Of a stretch of 64,000 bases of DNA, positions 26,970-48,432 are shown piece by piece. This DNA comes from Scylla paramamosain (taxonomy: Eukaryota; Arthropoda; Malacostraca; Decapoda; Portunidae). The stretch spans positions 702,501 through 766,500 of the forward strand of contig NW_026973699.1 in NCBI RefSeq assembly GCF_035594125.1. Reading direction: 5' to 3'. The notes under the pieces are model-generated. The model saw only the letters and a program-made list of their open reading frames with translations. It was not told the DNA's origin and did not search any database. A program made the position numbers and the translations under genes. Each line of letters begins with the position of its first letter. The first letter of the stretch is position 1.

Positions 26970-27301
26970 GCGACATATGACATCACTGTTGCATCACATT
27001 AAGCCAGTCGGAAAATCAGTCTTTGTTAGGCCAAGTCGAAGGAATGGCGGAGAACGATCACTAGTTGAAGTCACCAGTCACTCAAAGAAAAGAAGTAAAA
27101 TCGGTGATCTTTCTCTATCCATCATTGCCTCCGTCTTCCTCCTGCCTTTTGCCCGACGACTGGGTGGCAGCATTCAAGAATAGCACGCTGGAGTACCGCG
27201 GTGAAGCTCGCCATGCTCAGTGATACATGACAAGACAAGACCAAAGGCAAGTGGTTTTTGATAAAAACGAGGCTGCAACGAAGACAGCGAGACTGATGAC
27301 C

Positions 27302-27434
<133 letters not shown>

Positions 27435-27815
27435 GACTAACTTAAATCAGTGTGCTCTCTGTGAAGGGGAGGACTGTGTGTATGTATGTGCGTATGTCAA
27501 GACTACTTATAACTGACGTGCTGTCTCTAAAGGGAAGTAGTGTCGCTACTATGTTGGTGAAACCTCCACTCACCGCCTGGCAGCTTACCTCTACACAGTC
27601 ATCAGTCCTCAGGTGTAATAATACTTTAAGTCCCCCCGTTCCAGTTACCCATAAATCCACAAACCCACCAGTCCTTCAGTCCACCAACCTACCAATACCC
27701 AGTCTAACACAAAAGTTCACTAATCCAGCCCAGCCCCAGTGATCCACCATCCCACAGACACATCAGCTCACTGCCCACCAAGACACCACGCCGCCAGCAA
27801 ACCACAACCCTGCCC

Positions 27816-27990
27816 ACTAGACTCTCAAGCTAAGCCACACCCCAGTCCGTCATCCCTGCCAGTCTCGTCTACCATCCACTGAGCCGCCAGCACAGATCAT
27901 CCCCGCCCGCTAGACCCACGAGCTACGCCACACCCCTGGCCGTTATCCCTGCCCTGTCAGAGCCTCGAGGATCTGACGCAGTAGGACGTC
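27816..27990 (+). repeat. imperfect tandem duplication, period about 92 bp, C-rich
   Basis: The blocks CTAGACTC..AGCTAAGCCACACCCC and GT.ATCCCTGCC recur at about 27817 and 27910 in the same order. Confidence 0.6.
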
Positions 27991-28152
27991 AGGGAGGCAG
28001 CTTGTCATCTATGTGCCTTGAATACATTGTATAAAAATGTTGCTAAACGCTCGACATGCCTTGCCATTAGTTGGCACCCAGCAGCCGCGGGCCACGAGGG
28101 GCGGCCTTTGTTAGCTTCGTTATTATGATTCTGTGCTAGAGGTCCTGGCTGC

Positions 28153-28283
28153 GTTAGTGGCAGTAGTAGTACTGGTAGTGGTGGTGGTGGTGGTGGTGGT
28201 GATAGTAGTAGTGAAGGTAGCGGTAATGATGGTGGTGACGGTGGTAATTGAGATACACGTAGTGGCAGTGGCATTAATAAAAC

Positions 28284-28317
<34 letters not shown>

Positions 28318-28319
28318 GA

Positions 28320-28363
<44 letters not shown>

Positions 28364-28424
28364 ATAGTACTAGTAGTAGTAGCAGTAGTGGTGGTGGTGG
28401 CAGTAGTAGTTGTAGTAGTAGTAA

Positions 28425-28468
<44 letters not shown>

Positions 28469-28610
28469 ATAGTAGTAGTAGTAGTTCTTGTTGTTGTTGT
28501 TATTGTTTTAGCGGCAGCAGCAGCAAAAGCAGTACGGTGGTGGTTGTAGTAGTAGTAGCAGCAGTAGTAGCAGTAGTAACAGTAACAGTAGTAGGAGTGA
28601 TAGTGACATC
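28153..28610. repeat. (GTA/GTG)n trinucleotide array
   Basis: About 450 bp of GTA and GTG units with GCA and GTT variants. One frame reads as polyvaline and is compositional. Confidence 0.95.
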
Positions 28611-28846
28611 TGACGCACGAGAAGGGAGTACTGACAGGGACACCTCTGTACCTCCTCTATTTTCTTCCCAGTAAGATGACGCGACCACTGAGACGGGACC
28701 CGTGCCTGACCGGGGCACCGTACGCAGCGGTGGAATGACCTGCGTAAGGCGCGTGTGGGTGGTGGGGAGTGGGCGGGGCTGCATGCGTTTGGGGGAGACT
28801 GCTAAGGCGGGGTGCTACGTGGATGAGCGGGTGGGTGGGTAGACAG

Positions 28847-28934
28847 TGTGTGTGTGTGTGTGTGTGTGTAGGAGATCGGGCTGGAGTTTAATGGGTGGTT
28901 GGGTGGTTAGGTCGGTTGAGTGAGTCGATGGATG

Positions 28935-28970
<36 letters not shown>
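28847..28970. repeat. two (GT)n arrays
   Basis: GT at about 28847-28870 and 28939-28970. An imperfect AAT array follows at about 29055-29092. Confidence 0.9.
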
Positions 28971-28971
<1 letters not shown>

Positions 28972-29179
28972 CTTGAAGCTGTACCTGTATCACTAAAACT
29001 CTCGCGACTACCAGTCACATCGCATTTCTTTCGATTATAATAAAACTTAAACAATAATGATAATAATAATAATAATAGTAATAATAATAATAAAACAGGA
29101 AAATTTTTCCTTCTTGCCTTATATCCTATTAATCAGTAATTAATATGTACAAACACAAGCCTTAGTTTGTACTCACAAG

Positions 29180-29352
29180 GACAAAACCACTGCTGCCGTT
29201 GGGGTATTGTTGTGTTCGGCGAGGGTGTGAGGGAGGCGCGGGTGGTGTTTGCGAGGGGCGGTGTGGCGCGCGTCAGAGGCTCGCTCCCCTGGTGCCCGTC
29301 TCAACCCGAGAGCTCCAACTGTCCCGCCTGAAGCTGGAAGCTGCCGCCAGTG
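29180..29352 (+). other. candidate non-coding first exon / CpG-rich start region
   Basis: A CpG-rich block of about 170 bp in AT-rich surroundings ends at a strong donor (GACTGAG/GTAAGGTAAG). It contains no ATG-initiated frame that reaches the donor. This could be a 5' UTR exon of a plus-strand gene, but no downstream exon was found. Confidence 0.25.
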
Positions 29353-29406
29353 TGGACTGAGGTAAGGTAAGTGAATCAAGGTAAGTATGTATTGTCGGTT
29401 GGACTG

Positions 29407-30284
29407 TTAGTAAATTGGTGTGGGTGTAGTGCTACATGCCTGCAGGCTGCTTGGGTAGTCACGGTGGTACTTGTCTATTTGGTTTAGTTTGTCTTTAAGG
29501 GCTTGGTAGGTTGGTATTTCTAGTTCTTCTATTCTGTTCCATATTGTCTTGGCTCTGTAGTGTAGGCGTATGTTAAGAGGTGTTGTTCTAGTGTGTGTGT
29601 GTATTTGTTCTGTTGTCATAGTGTACGGGTGTTTCTGGTTGGTGGCGAATCTCAGTGCTTTGTTTTGTACTTTTTGTAGTTTGCTTATCTGGTGTTTACT
29701 CATAGTGTGCGTTGGGATTGGTGGATAGTTAGTATAGGTAGGATTAGTGCTTTAACTAAGTGAATTTTGATTTTTTCTGGCAATTTATACAGTTTATATA
29801 GTTTCTGTAGTGCAACATCTGCTATATTCTTTCGTTCCTGAATGTGTTTGTCTAGCCACTTACCAGTGGTGGTAATGGTTAGACCTAGACATTTGCCATT
29901 ATTTTTAAATTCTATTTCTTCGTCGTTGATGATTAAGGGAAAGTTTTTTTTGGCTCCGAGGTGGAGAGGCGTGAATTTATTCATGTTTGTTTTAATTTTC
30001 CATTTTCTTTCATAGTTATTAATTACTCTGATTGTTCTTTCAGTTTTTATGTTTAACATATTGTGGACTGAGGCTCGTATTATTTCTCTTATATAGTCAC
30101 CTGTTGCTAAGGTTGCCACATCTCGCTTCATTCTCCACTCTGGGAAGAGTTTGCGAGTCACTCCCCTCTTGGAGGGTGTGCGAATAGTATGGTAATTGAG
30201 GCGTTCACGCACCGGCAGGATGGTGATGAAAGGCCTCTCTTGCCCTGTGTCGAGCACCTGGTGGTGAGACGCATCACTCACCAC
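29407..30284 (-). pseudogene. degraded non-LTR retrotransposon, C-terminal part
   Basis: Two minus-strand open segments join across a frameshift near 29700-29730: an upstream part to 30284 ending KIKIHLVKALILPILT, and a downstream part with SKLQKVQNKALRFAT and ends like RAKTIWNRIEEL. The upstream part has the NMNKFTPLHLGAKK and GKCLGLTITTTGKWLDKHI motifs found after the RT catalytic core in Jockey/I-type elements. There is no endonuclease or RT catalytic motif, so this is a truncated, dead copy. Confidence 0.72.
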
Positions 30285-32202
30285 CCCCGACTAGCCACGT
30301 GAGAGGTTCCACTCTCTTGCACGGTCCACATGAACGTTTGTGAGTGAAAGATTTTGTTGGCTTAATTTGTTATCATAATAGAATATTGCCACAATCGTTG
30401 CCACATTACATTACATTAATATATACATTATGAATTGTGCCATCTATACAGTGGTTAAGAAATTAAGGGGCTGCAATTAAAGTGCAAATTTATAGAACAC
30501 GACAAAAGATGTGCTGAATACAGGACCCTCAGGCTGACTACCTCACTGGAAGGAAGAGAAAGGTATACGCAAACACGAGGGATAGAGTGAATCTGTAATG
30601 ATGGAGTGCACAGGGAGCCCTGCGTCCTGGCATAAGGGACGGGCACTATTAGAGATAGTAGGTGGATAAGCCAGCTGAAAGGTAAGTAGAGTCTACTTGT
30701 GGGAAGCCCTTACAACACTCAATTGAAAAATAATAGAAAATTAAATTACAAAAATAAACAAATATAACAGATGAAATGCTATAAGCGCAGTAGATGGTAG
30801 GAAAATGTGTGTGTGTGTGTGTGTGTATCATCATCATCAGGTCGTTGCCGATTCCTTAAGATTAAGAATACGGCCTTCAGTGTTAATCTGGCGTCACCAA
30901 AGCAAGTAATAGCATCGGGTCATACGGCAAACACCTAACTTCTTGAATCATTTACCTGGCAGTGTCGCAGCTCCACGACCATTATTCTGAAAGACTTCTG
31001 TGCCGCACCTCCACTACATTCAAAGGACCTAGTTTAAGTTACATGGGTTGTTAAGTTTTTTTTTTTTTTTTTTTTAACGGCTATAATGAGATTATCATGA
31101 TTTCTATTTTCCAAAGGTCTAGTTGAAGCTACATTGTTTTTTAAGGGTCTTTTTACGGTTCTAGTGACAGATTAATAAGACTTCTACATTTAAAAGGCTC
31201 TAATTGAAGATAAGTGTTTTTTCTACGGTTCGAGTGACAGATTACACTTTCACACATTTCGACTTTTTACTGTCCATGACCCGGCACCGTGTATGCTACA
31301 CACGTGTGCCAAGTCTAGAAAGCCTTGCTCACGCGGGGAAACCACCTTTCTCAGTGCACGTACCATAAGACACCAATTAAGACTTTATACCTTCCTCGTG
31401 AGACGCAGAGCCTGAGTCCCGGGACTGATGGTACAGAGAAAGGCAAAGGGAAGGCATCAGTACATCCCACAGGATCAGTCAATCCCACCGAGCCATCGCG
31501 CTCTCCCACCCGCCTAATAAGCCTTCCTAGCCTTCACCCTCTGTCTTGCCTGCTTCCATGGTCTGCCTCCTGATGCTTCTTGAAGTACTTTTTTTTTCTT
31601 CTTCTTTCTCTCTTCCCTTAGTTATACTATGGCTACTTTTCGGAGAACATTTTCTTTCCCCTGCGAAAGTTTGCAGGGTTACGCTTCATTAGGACCACCC
31701 GCAGCAGATTTATGAAAGGGTTGCCTCTCATTAGCATATTCACTGTAATCAGCATTCTTTAATTACATCACCTTGACAGTAAAGTAGTGAACATCACATT
31801 TACAACACTGACTGGAGGAAGATGGTGAGAGGAGCATGGCAACTTTCAAAAACGCACCTTTCACCTTGCCAGATCACGCTGGTGCAAGCGCGCATGCACA
31901 CACACATACATTTAACACCGAGCACACAGCATCCTACATCTTGCTGCTGGATTAGAAGGTAAGTAACAGAACAAGTCACCTGTAAGTACCATCAGTTTGT
32001 GGAGCCTACAAGGGTCAGTTGTGAGAGTAGACATGTATGTACACCAGACCACATGCAGGTGATGGGAGGTAGGACAGACAGGATGAAGGGGCAAAAGGTA
32101 TGACAGTGGTAGTGATGGGCTGATAACCTTAAAGTCTTCCTGTCCAACCTGTATCATAGGCATTAGCTGTAGTTAAGAGGATGAATTTTATGGTTCAATA
32201 AT
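30285..32202. other. no gene seen; partial family B repeat at 31075-31245
   Basis: AT-rich. The blocks GGTTCTAGTGACAGATTAATAAG and GGTTCGAGTGACAGATTA (near 31157 and 31227) resemble the family B core. A (GT)n run lies at about 30806-30828 and a T-run at about 31058-31075. Confidence 0.4.
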
Positions 32203-32208
32203 TTTATT
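32203..32208 (-). promoter_or_regulatory. polyadenylation signal of COPS4
   Basis: AATAAA on the minus strand, about 170 nt after the COPS4 stop codon at 32377-32379. A second AT-rich candidate lies close by. Confidence 0.6.
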
Positions 32209-32376
32209 GAGCTTCTTTATCTTGCACTTCAAATATTCTGTAATTTTCTTACATCTATCTTTAGTGTAATACTCAAAAATGTAAACCAGAACACATGTTG
32301 CAAATTCACATGCCATAACTCTTGATCCTGCATACTTACTGGAACAAATTATAACACTAGTCTGGAATTTGTTCTA

Positions 32377-40765
<8,389 letters not shown>

Positions 40766-40947
40766 TGCCGTTTTTCACTGAAAACAGAAATGCGACACAC
40801 ACCAACAGCGACGGACAAGACTGAGACGAGGCAGCGAGGCGCGAGCGTCAGCTGGACCTGTGACGTCACAACAAAACAACACTACCATCATCACTATCAT
40901 CATCAGCAGCAGCAACAGCAACCATTCATATCTCTGCCTACTACCCT

Positions 40948-41165
40948 TAAGGGGCCCATACACGTTCAAAAAAAGCGTCAAAATTTTGCATCAAAATTTT
41001 GATGCAAAATTTGAGTGTGTGTAGGACGTTTTGATGTCAAAAAAAGATTTGAAGCAAAATTTTGATTGATCAAATCCGTTTGATATTTTTTGACGAGTCG
41101 TCAAATTTTTGATGCGTGTGGGGGCTCCTGTCAAAATTTTGATCAAACTGTTTAGTTCGCAGGTG
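40948..41165. repeat. candidate MITE end with internal AAAATTTTGAT palindromes
   Basis: After TAA the sequence GGGGCCCATACACGTTCA opens an AT-rich unit containing many AAAATTTTGAT/ATCAAAATTTT motifs. One of these is a perfect 32-bp palindrome at 40981-41012. A TAA/TWA target and a GGGCC-type terminus are seen in PIF/Harbinger elements, so this may be a truncated miniature element whose other end was lost in the (AT)n array. This is inference; no matching second terminus was found. Confidence 0.4.
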
Positions 41166-41261
41166 ACTGACGAGGAGACAGGATCGTCATGTCTGCGAAG
41201 GAGGAGGCCGAAAAGAAATTTTTGATTTCTTTTCGATTTGATATATATATTCTTCTTTGAT

Positions 41262-41262
41262 T

Positions 41263-41339
<77 letters not shown>
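41262..41339. repeat. (AT)n array
   Basis: About 39 AT units, with a shorter one at about 41240-41252. Confidence 0.96.
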
Positions 41340-41343
<4 letters not shown>

Positions 41344-42346
41344 TTTTTTCCACTATATTAAATAACACCCGAGTCATGTCGCTATTTTTACAGTACAGTT
41401 TACGTAAAGGTATTTTATTTGTGTGAAAATGTATAAAGTATTACCATCCGCAGTGACCAGCAAGTTTATCCAAGTGTATCTATAGTTGTTTGTGCCTGGC
41501 CAACCAACTGCATACTGTCAGTGATTGGGATGGATTGTAGTTACTCCATGAAATCTGCTTATGAGTGAATCAAGTGCCAAATATAATAAAAAAAATAAAA
41601 TAAGAAAAGAGATAGTTTGGCTTAACTTCACATTAATCAGCTCACTTACTTTATCCTTTCACTCCTGAGTACATTAAGTGGAACTAAGGACACAAATGAG
41701 AAATTACTTTTCAGTCTTAAGCTTTAAATCAGGTTAATAACTGATAACAAAATGTGAGATAAGAAAACCCGTTTAGGACAATGTCCATGTGTATTACTAT
41801 ATGGACACTCCAGAAGAGTGGGATGGCAAGTAGGGAACAAATAGGAGATATGATGTGGCATAAACTATAATGTATGGGAATGGATGCGCCTCCTGTTCAC
41901 ACTAGTTATAAACGTCCCACTTTGAGGTCCTGAGAAGGAAGCAAGACACTTATGATGATAATAATGATGAACACAGCTTCTCATTCTGCACAGCATCCAG
42001 TAAAAAGCACTATAATTTCTAGGCACGGTTATTGAATTATAAGTTTAGCTGTCAAACTCAAAATTTATTAGCAAAGGAAAGAACAATGTGGAAACTCATG
42101 AATGAAGACTTTTGAGCATGAAGAGAATCTTGTTAAGTTATAAAAAATATTTGTCAGGCATTAATACTTATATAATAATGTAAAATATTATATATTTGTA
42201 TATATTACTTGAAATAACATAATGCACAATAAAACAAAATAAAGTTATGAATACTGGGGTTCCCTGAATACATTACTGATACAAAACAGGACTGCATGTA
42301 AACCATCAATTTACTTTCCTTATCATTCCTAGAAGTGCTGTTTTAT

Positions 42347-42442
<96 letters not shown>

Positions 42443-42791
42443 ATATAAATTAGTGATGAACACTGACACATGGCTGTGCTCATCTGACTGGCAACATATT
42501 TGCAGGCAATTATTATTATTTTTTTTTTTTCAGCAAAACAAGGAAATGATCAACTGTCTAGCAAAATGCAGTTTAGGCTCTTTATCCAACACCTGACACT
42601 GATGAGAACAAAAACTAGAAACTTTTGTGCCTCATTTTGGGAGCATTTCTTGTGAGGGAAAATGACCTGCCATATCAACATACTACTGAAATACACAAAA
42701 TAATATCAATGCATTGAGTTCAGTGCTACGTGTCACCCAGCCCTGAAAGACAACAAACCACTTCATTAGTTTACAAAAAACATTGCAATAC
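41340..42791. other. intergenic, no gene seen; (GA)n at 42352-42439
   Basis: AT-rich spacer between the COPS4 start and the LIN54 3' end, with a GA array of about 44 units. Confidence 0.6.
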
Positions 42792-42797
42792 TTTATT
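42792..42797 (-). promoter_or_regulatory. polyadenylation signal of LIN54
   Basis: AATAAA on the minus strand, about 235 nt past the LIN54 stop codon. Confidence 0.6.
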
Positions 42798-43032
42798 ATT
42801 TAATTTTTGTGTGTATCTCCACTATTACTTATGTATTTCTCAATGTATCTGGCCATGTATTTATCTAGCTTAACTAAAACTGAAAAGATATGCATGAAAG
42901 CACTACTCACACACAACCATACAGTCTTCATATCTTCACAGTTTAATGTTAATGGCATGAGGTGTAATGTGGTGCTCAACAGAAATGTACAGCAGTGCAC
43001 GGAAAAGGTGAGTCAGGGACGAAGCACTCTGT

Positions 43033-46000
43033 TCACTGACCTCTAGATCGTGACGTGTAGCTGCCAATGATCTGCATTAGGCATCGTGAGAACTCCGAGA
43101 TGACAGTTTGTTCCAACTGAGCAGCTGACACCAAGGCTCCCTCTGCCTTGTCTGCCTGTGCTAGCAAACACTGGCATGTTGCCTCCACCACCTCCTTGTT
43201 CATTCGATAGTAACCAGATCTGCAAAAAAAAAAATTAATAAATAAAAAAAAAAAAATAAAACAAATAAATAAATAAGTAAATAAGTAAATTAATAAATTA
43301 AATAAATAACACAAATTATCATTTTCATCATTTTTTTCTCTGTTACTTTCACACATCCTCTAGAATCTTTCTTTTCTGCTTGAATTTTCTTCCCCAAATG
43401 ACATTGTGTTCATAAAAACTTGTGACAAATTCTTCTTGAGGACTGTGTATCTCACTGTTTGTTATGTGCTATAAGTCATCTTATAGTTATCTTACCACAA
43501 ACTGGAATTTTTAAGAGATGTATGGTATTTATGAAAAGATTAAAGCAATAGCTCTATTACCAAAGCAACTTCATGGCTTCTTTGATATCCTGCAAAAACT
43601 ACTATGGCTCCTCAGATGCTCTTTTCCTGCTACAAGTGGGTCAACATTTCTTAGGTTTAAAATTTGTCTTGAAGTACTCAAGTAATGCTTACTTTGAAGT
43701 GGTAGGAAGAATCATTTTATTGGGTGAGTGATGTGAGAATGAAGGTAATTTTGATTTAACGGCCTTCTGCTGATTGACCCGTGCTTCAGCACATTTGGCC
43801 AGCTGCATCAGTCCCTTCCTCTCCAGTGCTGGTGTCATGTCCACATTCTTGCAGCAGCCACACACTTGCACATGTTGGAGCATGGGATCTTGGCCTGCAA
43901 ATAATCACATATTAGTTAAATGATAAAATGGTGCAAGTAATTACTATATATTTTGTTTGTGGCAGGTAAAAGATGCCTTTTGTATCTACAAAATATTGAC
44001 AGCAACAAAACAAATACCACCTATGCATTTACTAAAAATAATCCATAAAAATACACTTACCTCATAACATTCACAGTAGTTCTTCAGGCACCCAGACCGC
44101 TTACAGTTGCAGCCTTTGTTGTGTCTCCTTTCATTATCGCTTCCACCTTTGCCAATCTTTGGCCAGAAAGCTTGGGGATTTCTATCCAAACATGCCTTGA
44201 TTGCTTTCTGTCTATCCTCCTCATGATTTAAATTGTTGAAACAGTTTGCACAATTACAGTTGTTGCAAAATTCTCCATTTGCAAAGCAATCACAGTATCT
44301 AAGGAAGAAAGAAAAGGTCACTTCAGTACATGCAAAATAGCCTCCATTTCGCCACATGCTGACGAACCACCAATGTGGGAAAACAGTTTACTCATACATT
44401 CTCAAAATGGGTACCGGTGTATTGATAGGAAAGGACTCAATGAGCTTTTTTGTAGTTCTGATGTCAAGAAGGAAGGCATGAAGAGGATATGGTGGAGGGG
44501 AGCTTTTTTAAAGTAAGCAAGAATACTCACAATTTAAGACACTGGCTCTTTTTACAGTTGCAAGGTTTTCTTGGTCTGATCCCATTTGCATCAATGATTG
44601 TGCGAGAAGGCTGTGGCTTTGTGGTGTGTGGGATGATGGTTCCTGGAGGAATCTGGTTTGATGCTTGAATTGTGCTGTTGCTTGTAGTGTTTGACTGAAG
44701 CTATAACATAGCAGAATTTAATTTAAACTTTATCCTATGTTAGGTAACAATTTTGAAATATTTTGTTGTTGTTTTCTTCATGATGAAGAGTGCACCAGAA
44801 ATTACAGAGACGCAATAAAACATCTCCCAAATACGAGGTCCACCAGAAGCAGGATGTACCAGTATGTCACCTGCCACCTAAGTGTTAATATGATAGCTTG
44901 GTGTAAGTGACAACTGCAGTGTGAGCACCAAGGTACCTGTGACATGTAGTGAGCTGGGATCATAACCACTGAACCTGGCTGGGTGTTGGAAAGGACTCCT
45001 GGGGGCAGGGCAGAGGCTGGGAGGGTCAGGTTGGTCTGAGGCATCCCACCTGACACATTGGACGAGCCTGAGCCGGACACTGGGATGATCACCCGCTGCT
45101 TGTTCCCCTGCATAGGAGTGGTGAGGGGATTAAGACTGAAGTTACTTGAAGCAATTTAATTCAACATGAGAAAAAATTACATGTACACCAACTCATCATT
45201 TATTTGGTTCTACTATTTCAAAGGGGGAATTAGTTTCAACTAGAGGTGCATGCCAAGTATACAGTACTGTAACCATCCTACCCATGGCTAGTTACCTGCC
45301 ATGTGTACTGCTACATACCATACCAACACTGCCATCACAGCATGGTAATCATAACAGTAAGAGCAAAGTCAAACTTACAGTCTGATTGGGAGCAATGGGC
45401 ATAGCCTTAATTTTGACCTTACCCTCCTATTAGCACCTTCAACTTCACTCATATGCACTTTCTTTACAAACTCTTTGCTCTTCATCTCAATATAGCCATA
45501 CCATGTCTGTGTGTTCCTCTTCACCCATTTCACCACTCCACAACTTATACAGCATCCACACTTGCTCATGCCACATCTCATACACATTCTCATTGACCTC
45601 AGCCACCCATCTTGTCACTGCACATGCCCCATTCAGACAGCTTGTTACCACATTACACACTCTTGATTCTTGTGCCATTCCTACATTAACTAATTATTCA
45701 ACCAACAAAAATCAAATTAAAATGTTAACAATAACAATTAAAAAAAAAAAAACCTTATTGGAGAGAACTTGCACATTTTGCTGCTGTGCTGTCAGTTGCT
45801 GCACTTGATTGGCTGGAATCTTGATGACCTGCTGTCCCCCAGAAGTGACAATCTGGCCACTCCGGACGGTGCTCACTGTCCCCTAAGGAAGACACCAGAC
45901 ACTTGCTTCCCCTTCAACAGCACATCACTCTCCCAACTCTCCCTTTCCCACTATCAACTCAAAACTTACATTTCTCTCTCTTACAAATAATTTAATTTAC

Positions 46001-48337
46001 ATCCCTGTCCCAGTTTGACATGCACATCTCTTTCACAGCTTCAACTTTCCCTCATGGTGCTGCAAACATTGCCATAATGAAACAAGCACAGCCACACAAC
46101 ACTACTCACCTGTCCAGGTTGAGGAATATTGCTCTTTATGACAATCTTCTGAGGACTTGAAAGAATGTTCCTCACAGCTCCACCACTGCTCACTTGAGTT
46201 AAAATCTGCAAAGACAGTGTCCAGATACAACTCTAAGCACCTCAGTTAAACTGTTGGCATGAGAATACACAGGATATCAGATAGTCCTTCTGTGTCAACA
46301 AAGTATTAAGTGAGGGCAACATTTTGTGAAATACAGAAATTGCTGGATGACAACATTTATGATGAATTCCTGGCTGAAAAAAGTACACACAGCATACATT
46401 CTAATAATGAACAGTGAGTGGAAGTCACTCACACGTTCATTTTTACATATATGTAGATACAGATTATAATCTCTTAGATGACTTAAGGGAGTCATAATTT
46501 TAGTGTATCTGTTGTAACCCAAGAATCACCAAGAAGAAATCAAACACATGAGCTATCACCACCCTGACAGATGAGAGATGAGATGTGACCATCGAGATCA
46601 ACATGCGGCAAGTCATCACAAGACTAACAGACCCAGAGAACAGCAGTAGATTACAAGAAGAGGTACCAAGGTGGCTGTCACAAAATTAGTACACAAGGGA
46701 AACAGAGGTCACCAGCAGCAAATGACATGGACAAGATGGACAGCTGGCACAACATATGAAACGCTGCCTCCTTGTTCCTTATTAGATGTGATTTACCAAA
46801 GTTACTAAAAATTTAAAAAAATGGAAAAATAAACCATGATTGAAGTCTGAGAAGATAAATCTAGTTACTTGAAAAATTAGGGAAAAAACAAGATCGTGCA
46901 ATATGGAAGCATGACATACCTAAATATTAATCTCAACTCCTCAAATACGAAGAAGCAATATAAATAATGATGAATGTCGGATGCATCCACTGACGACTCT
47001 CTACTTGATGCTTACATAACTTGTTTCTAGGATGGTTAGAAAATTCAACAAATGATTACACTATTAACTGCACTTTAGGATGGCTGGCACTTAGCCACCA
47101 GTCACAGGCAGCCATTCATACCATTCATAGCCAAGCAACACACAATCCTGCACCATAACAATGTTTAGAGGGATAAATGGTAATGTTGCTGAACTGATAA
47201 TTAACAATGACAACTTATGTAGGGAATTACAGATAGAAGTTTGCTTAAATCTTGTATTCCTATGTATAAGAGTTTGCACAATAGCTTCTGCCCATCCTGC
47301 ATGTAAAGCCTTGTTTGTAATATGTTGGCTAATAATGCACAATATTCCATCCCTTCATGAAAATGCATACAGCTTTTCTCTGTGACTAAAGATTCATAAT
47401 TCTTATCATATATATTTTTAAAATGGAACCTCCAATAAGAAAAATATATTCACATACAGAAAATAGCATAAATATAGAAATAAGACTTAAAGAAGCACAA
47501 ACAAGACAAAGGCTGGAGCTTGCTGATGAAACACACAATAATGGCAGCCCCTTATAGACAAGCAGGGAGGAAAGCAGCCACTGCCGGACAACCCACCTGC
47601 TGTGTGGAAGGAGGGGCTGGGGCAATTTTGGTGGGTGACTTGGAGGACACAGGGACCAACTTATTGGGACTCTTCACAGGGGACACTCCACCCATACTCA
47701 CCCGCTGCACAACAATCTGCTGAACGGAGGCTACATTAACAACCGGTATCTTCCTCCTTGCACGGAGCTTCTTTCTTCGAATCTAATCTACAGAGATGCC
47801 TGTTTCTGGCAATTCCCTTACAGGATGTGGATGGCCATGGCAAAAGTCTCCATCTGCACCTGTCCATGCACCTCATCCCTGCACTCTACTGTCCTACCAC
47901 TCTCTTGTCCTTGCTCTCATAATATGAGAGCAAGGACAAGAGAGTGGTAGGACAGTAGAGAGAGAATATATTATATTCTAACAATCTATCCTCACACTTT
48001 ATTGGGGAATGTCTCCTTAATTGTATTCATCTTTACACTTTCTTTCCCTGTCTACTTTCAGACCTCTAAAGATTACCAACATAGCTTCTTGTAGTTGCAG
48101 AATGATATCCAGAATTCTGTTCAATTTTTCTGATGGCATTTGAGAGGGAAGCTGGAGCTACACCACAACTCCATTTACCTTTCTGGGATTTCTGATGCCT
48201 CACTTTTTCTGGAGATATCCCTTAATCACCTTATTATTATTATTCCTACCATAATTACATCTAGCTCTGATCTTCATCTTAGCTAAGTCTACTTCATCAA
48301 ATGGAGGAAAATGAGTGCAGGGTGATGGTGTCATTCT

Positions 48338-48432
<95 letters not shown>

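Noticed and set aside
28133..28549. Polyvaline protein of 138 codons
   Set aside because: Translation of the (GTA/GTG)n array.
47884..47960. microRNA hairpin
   Set aside because: The arms are perfect and separated by one base, so no loop of the kind needed for a precursor exists.
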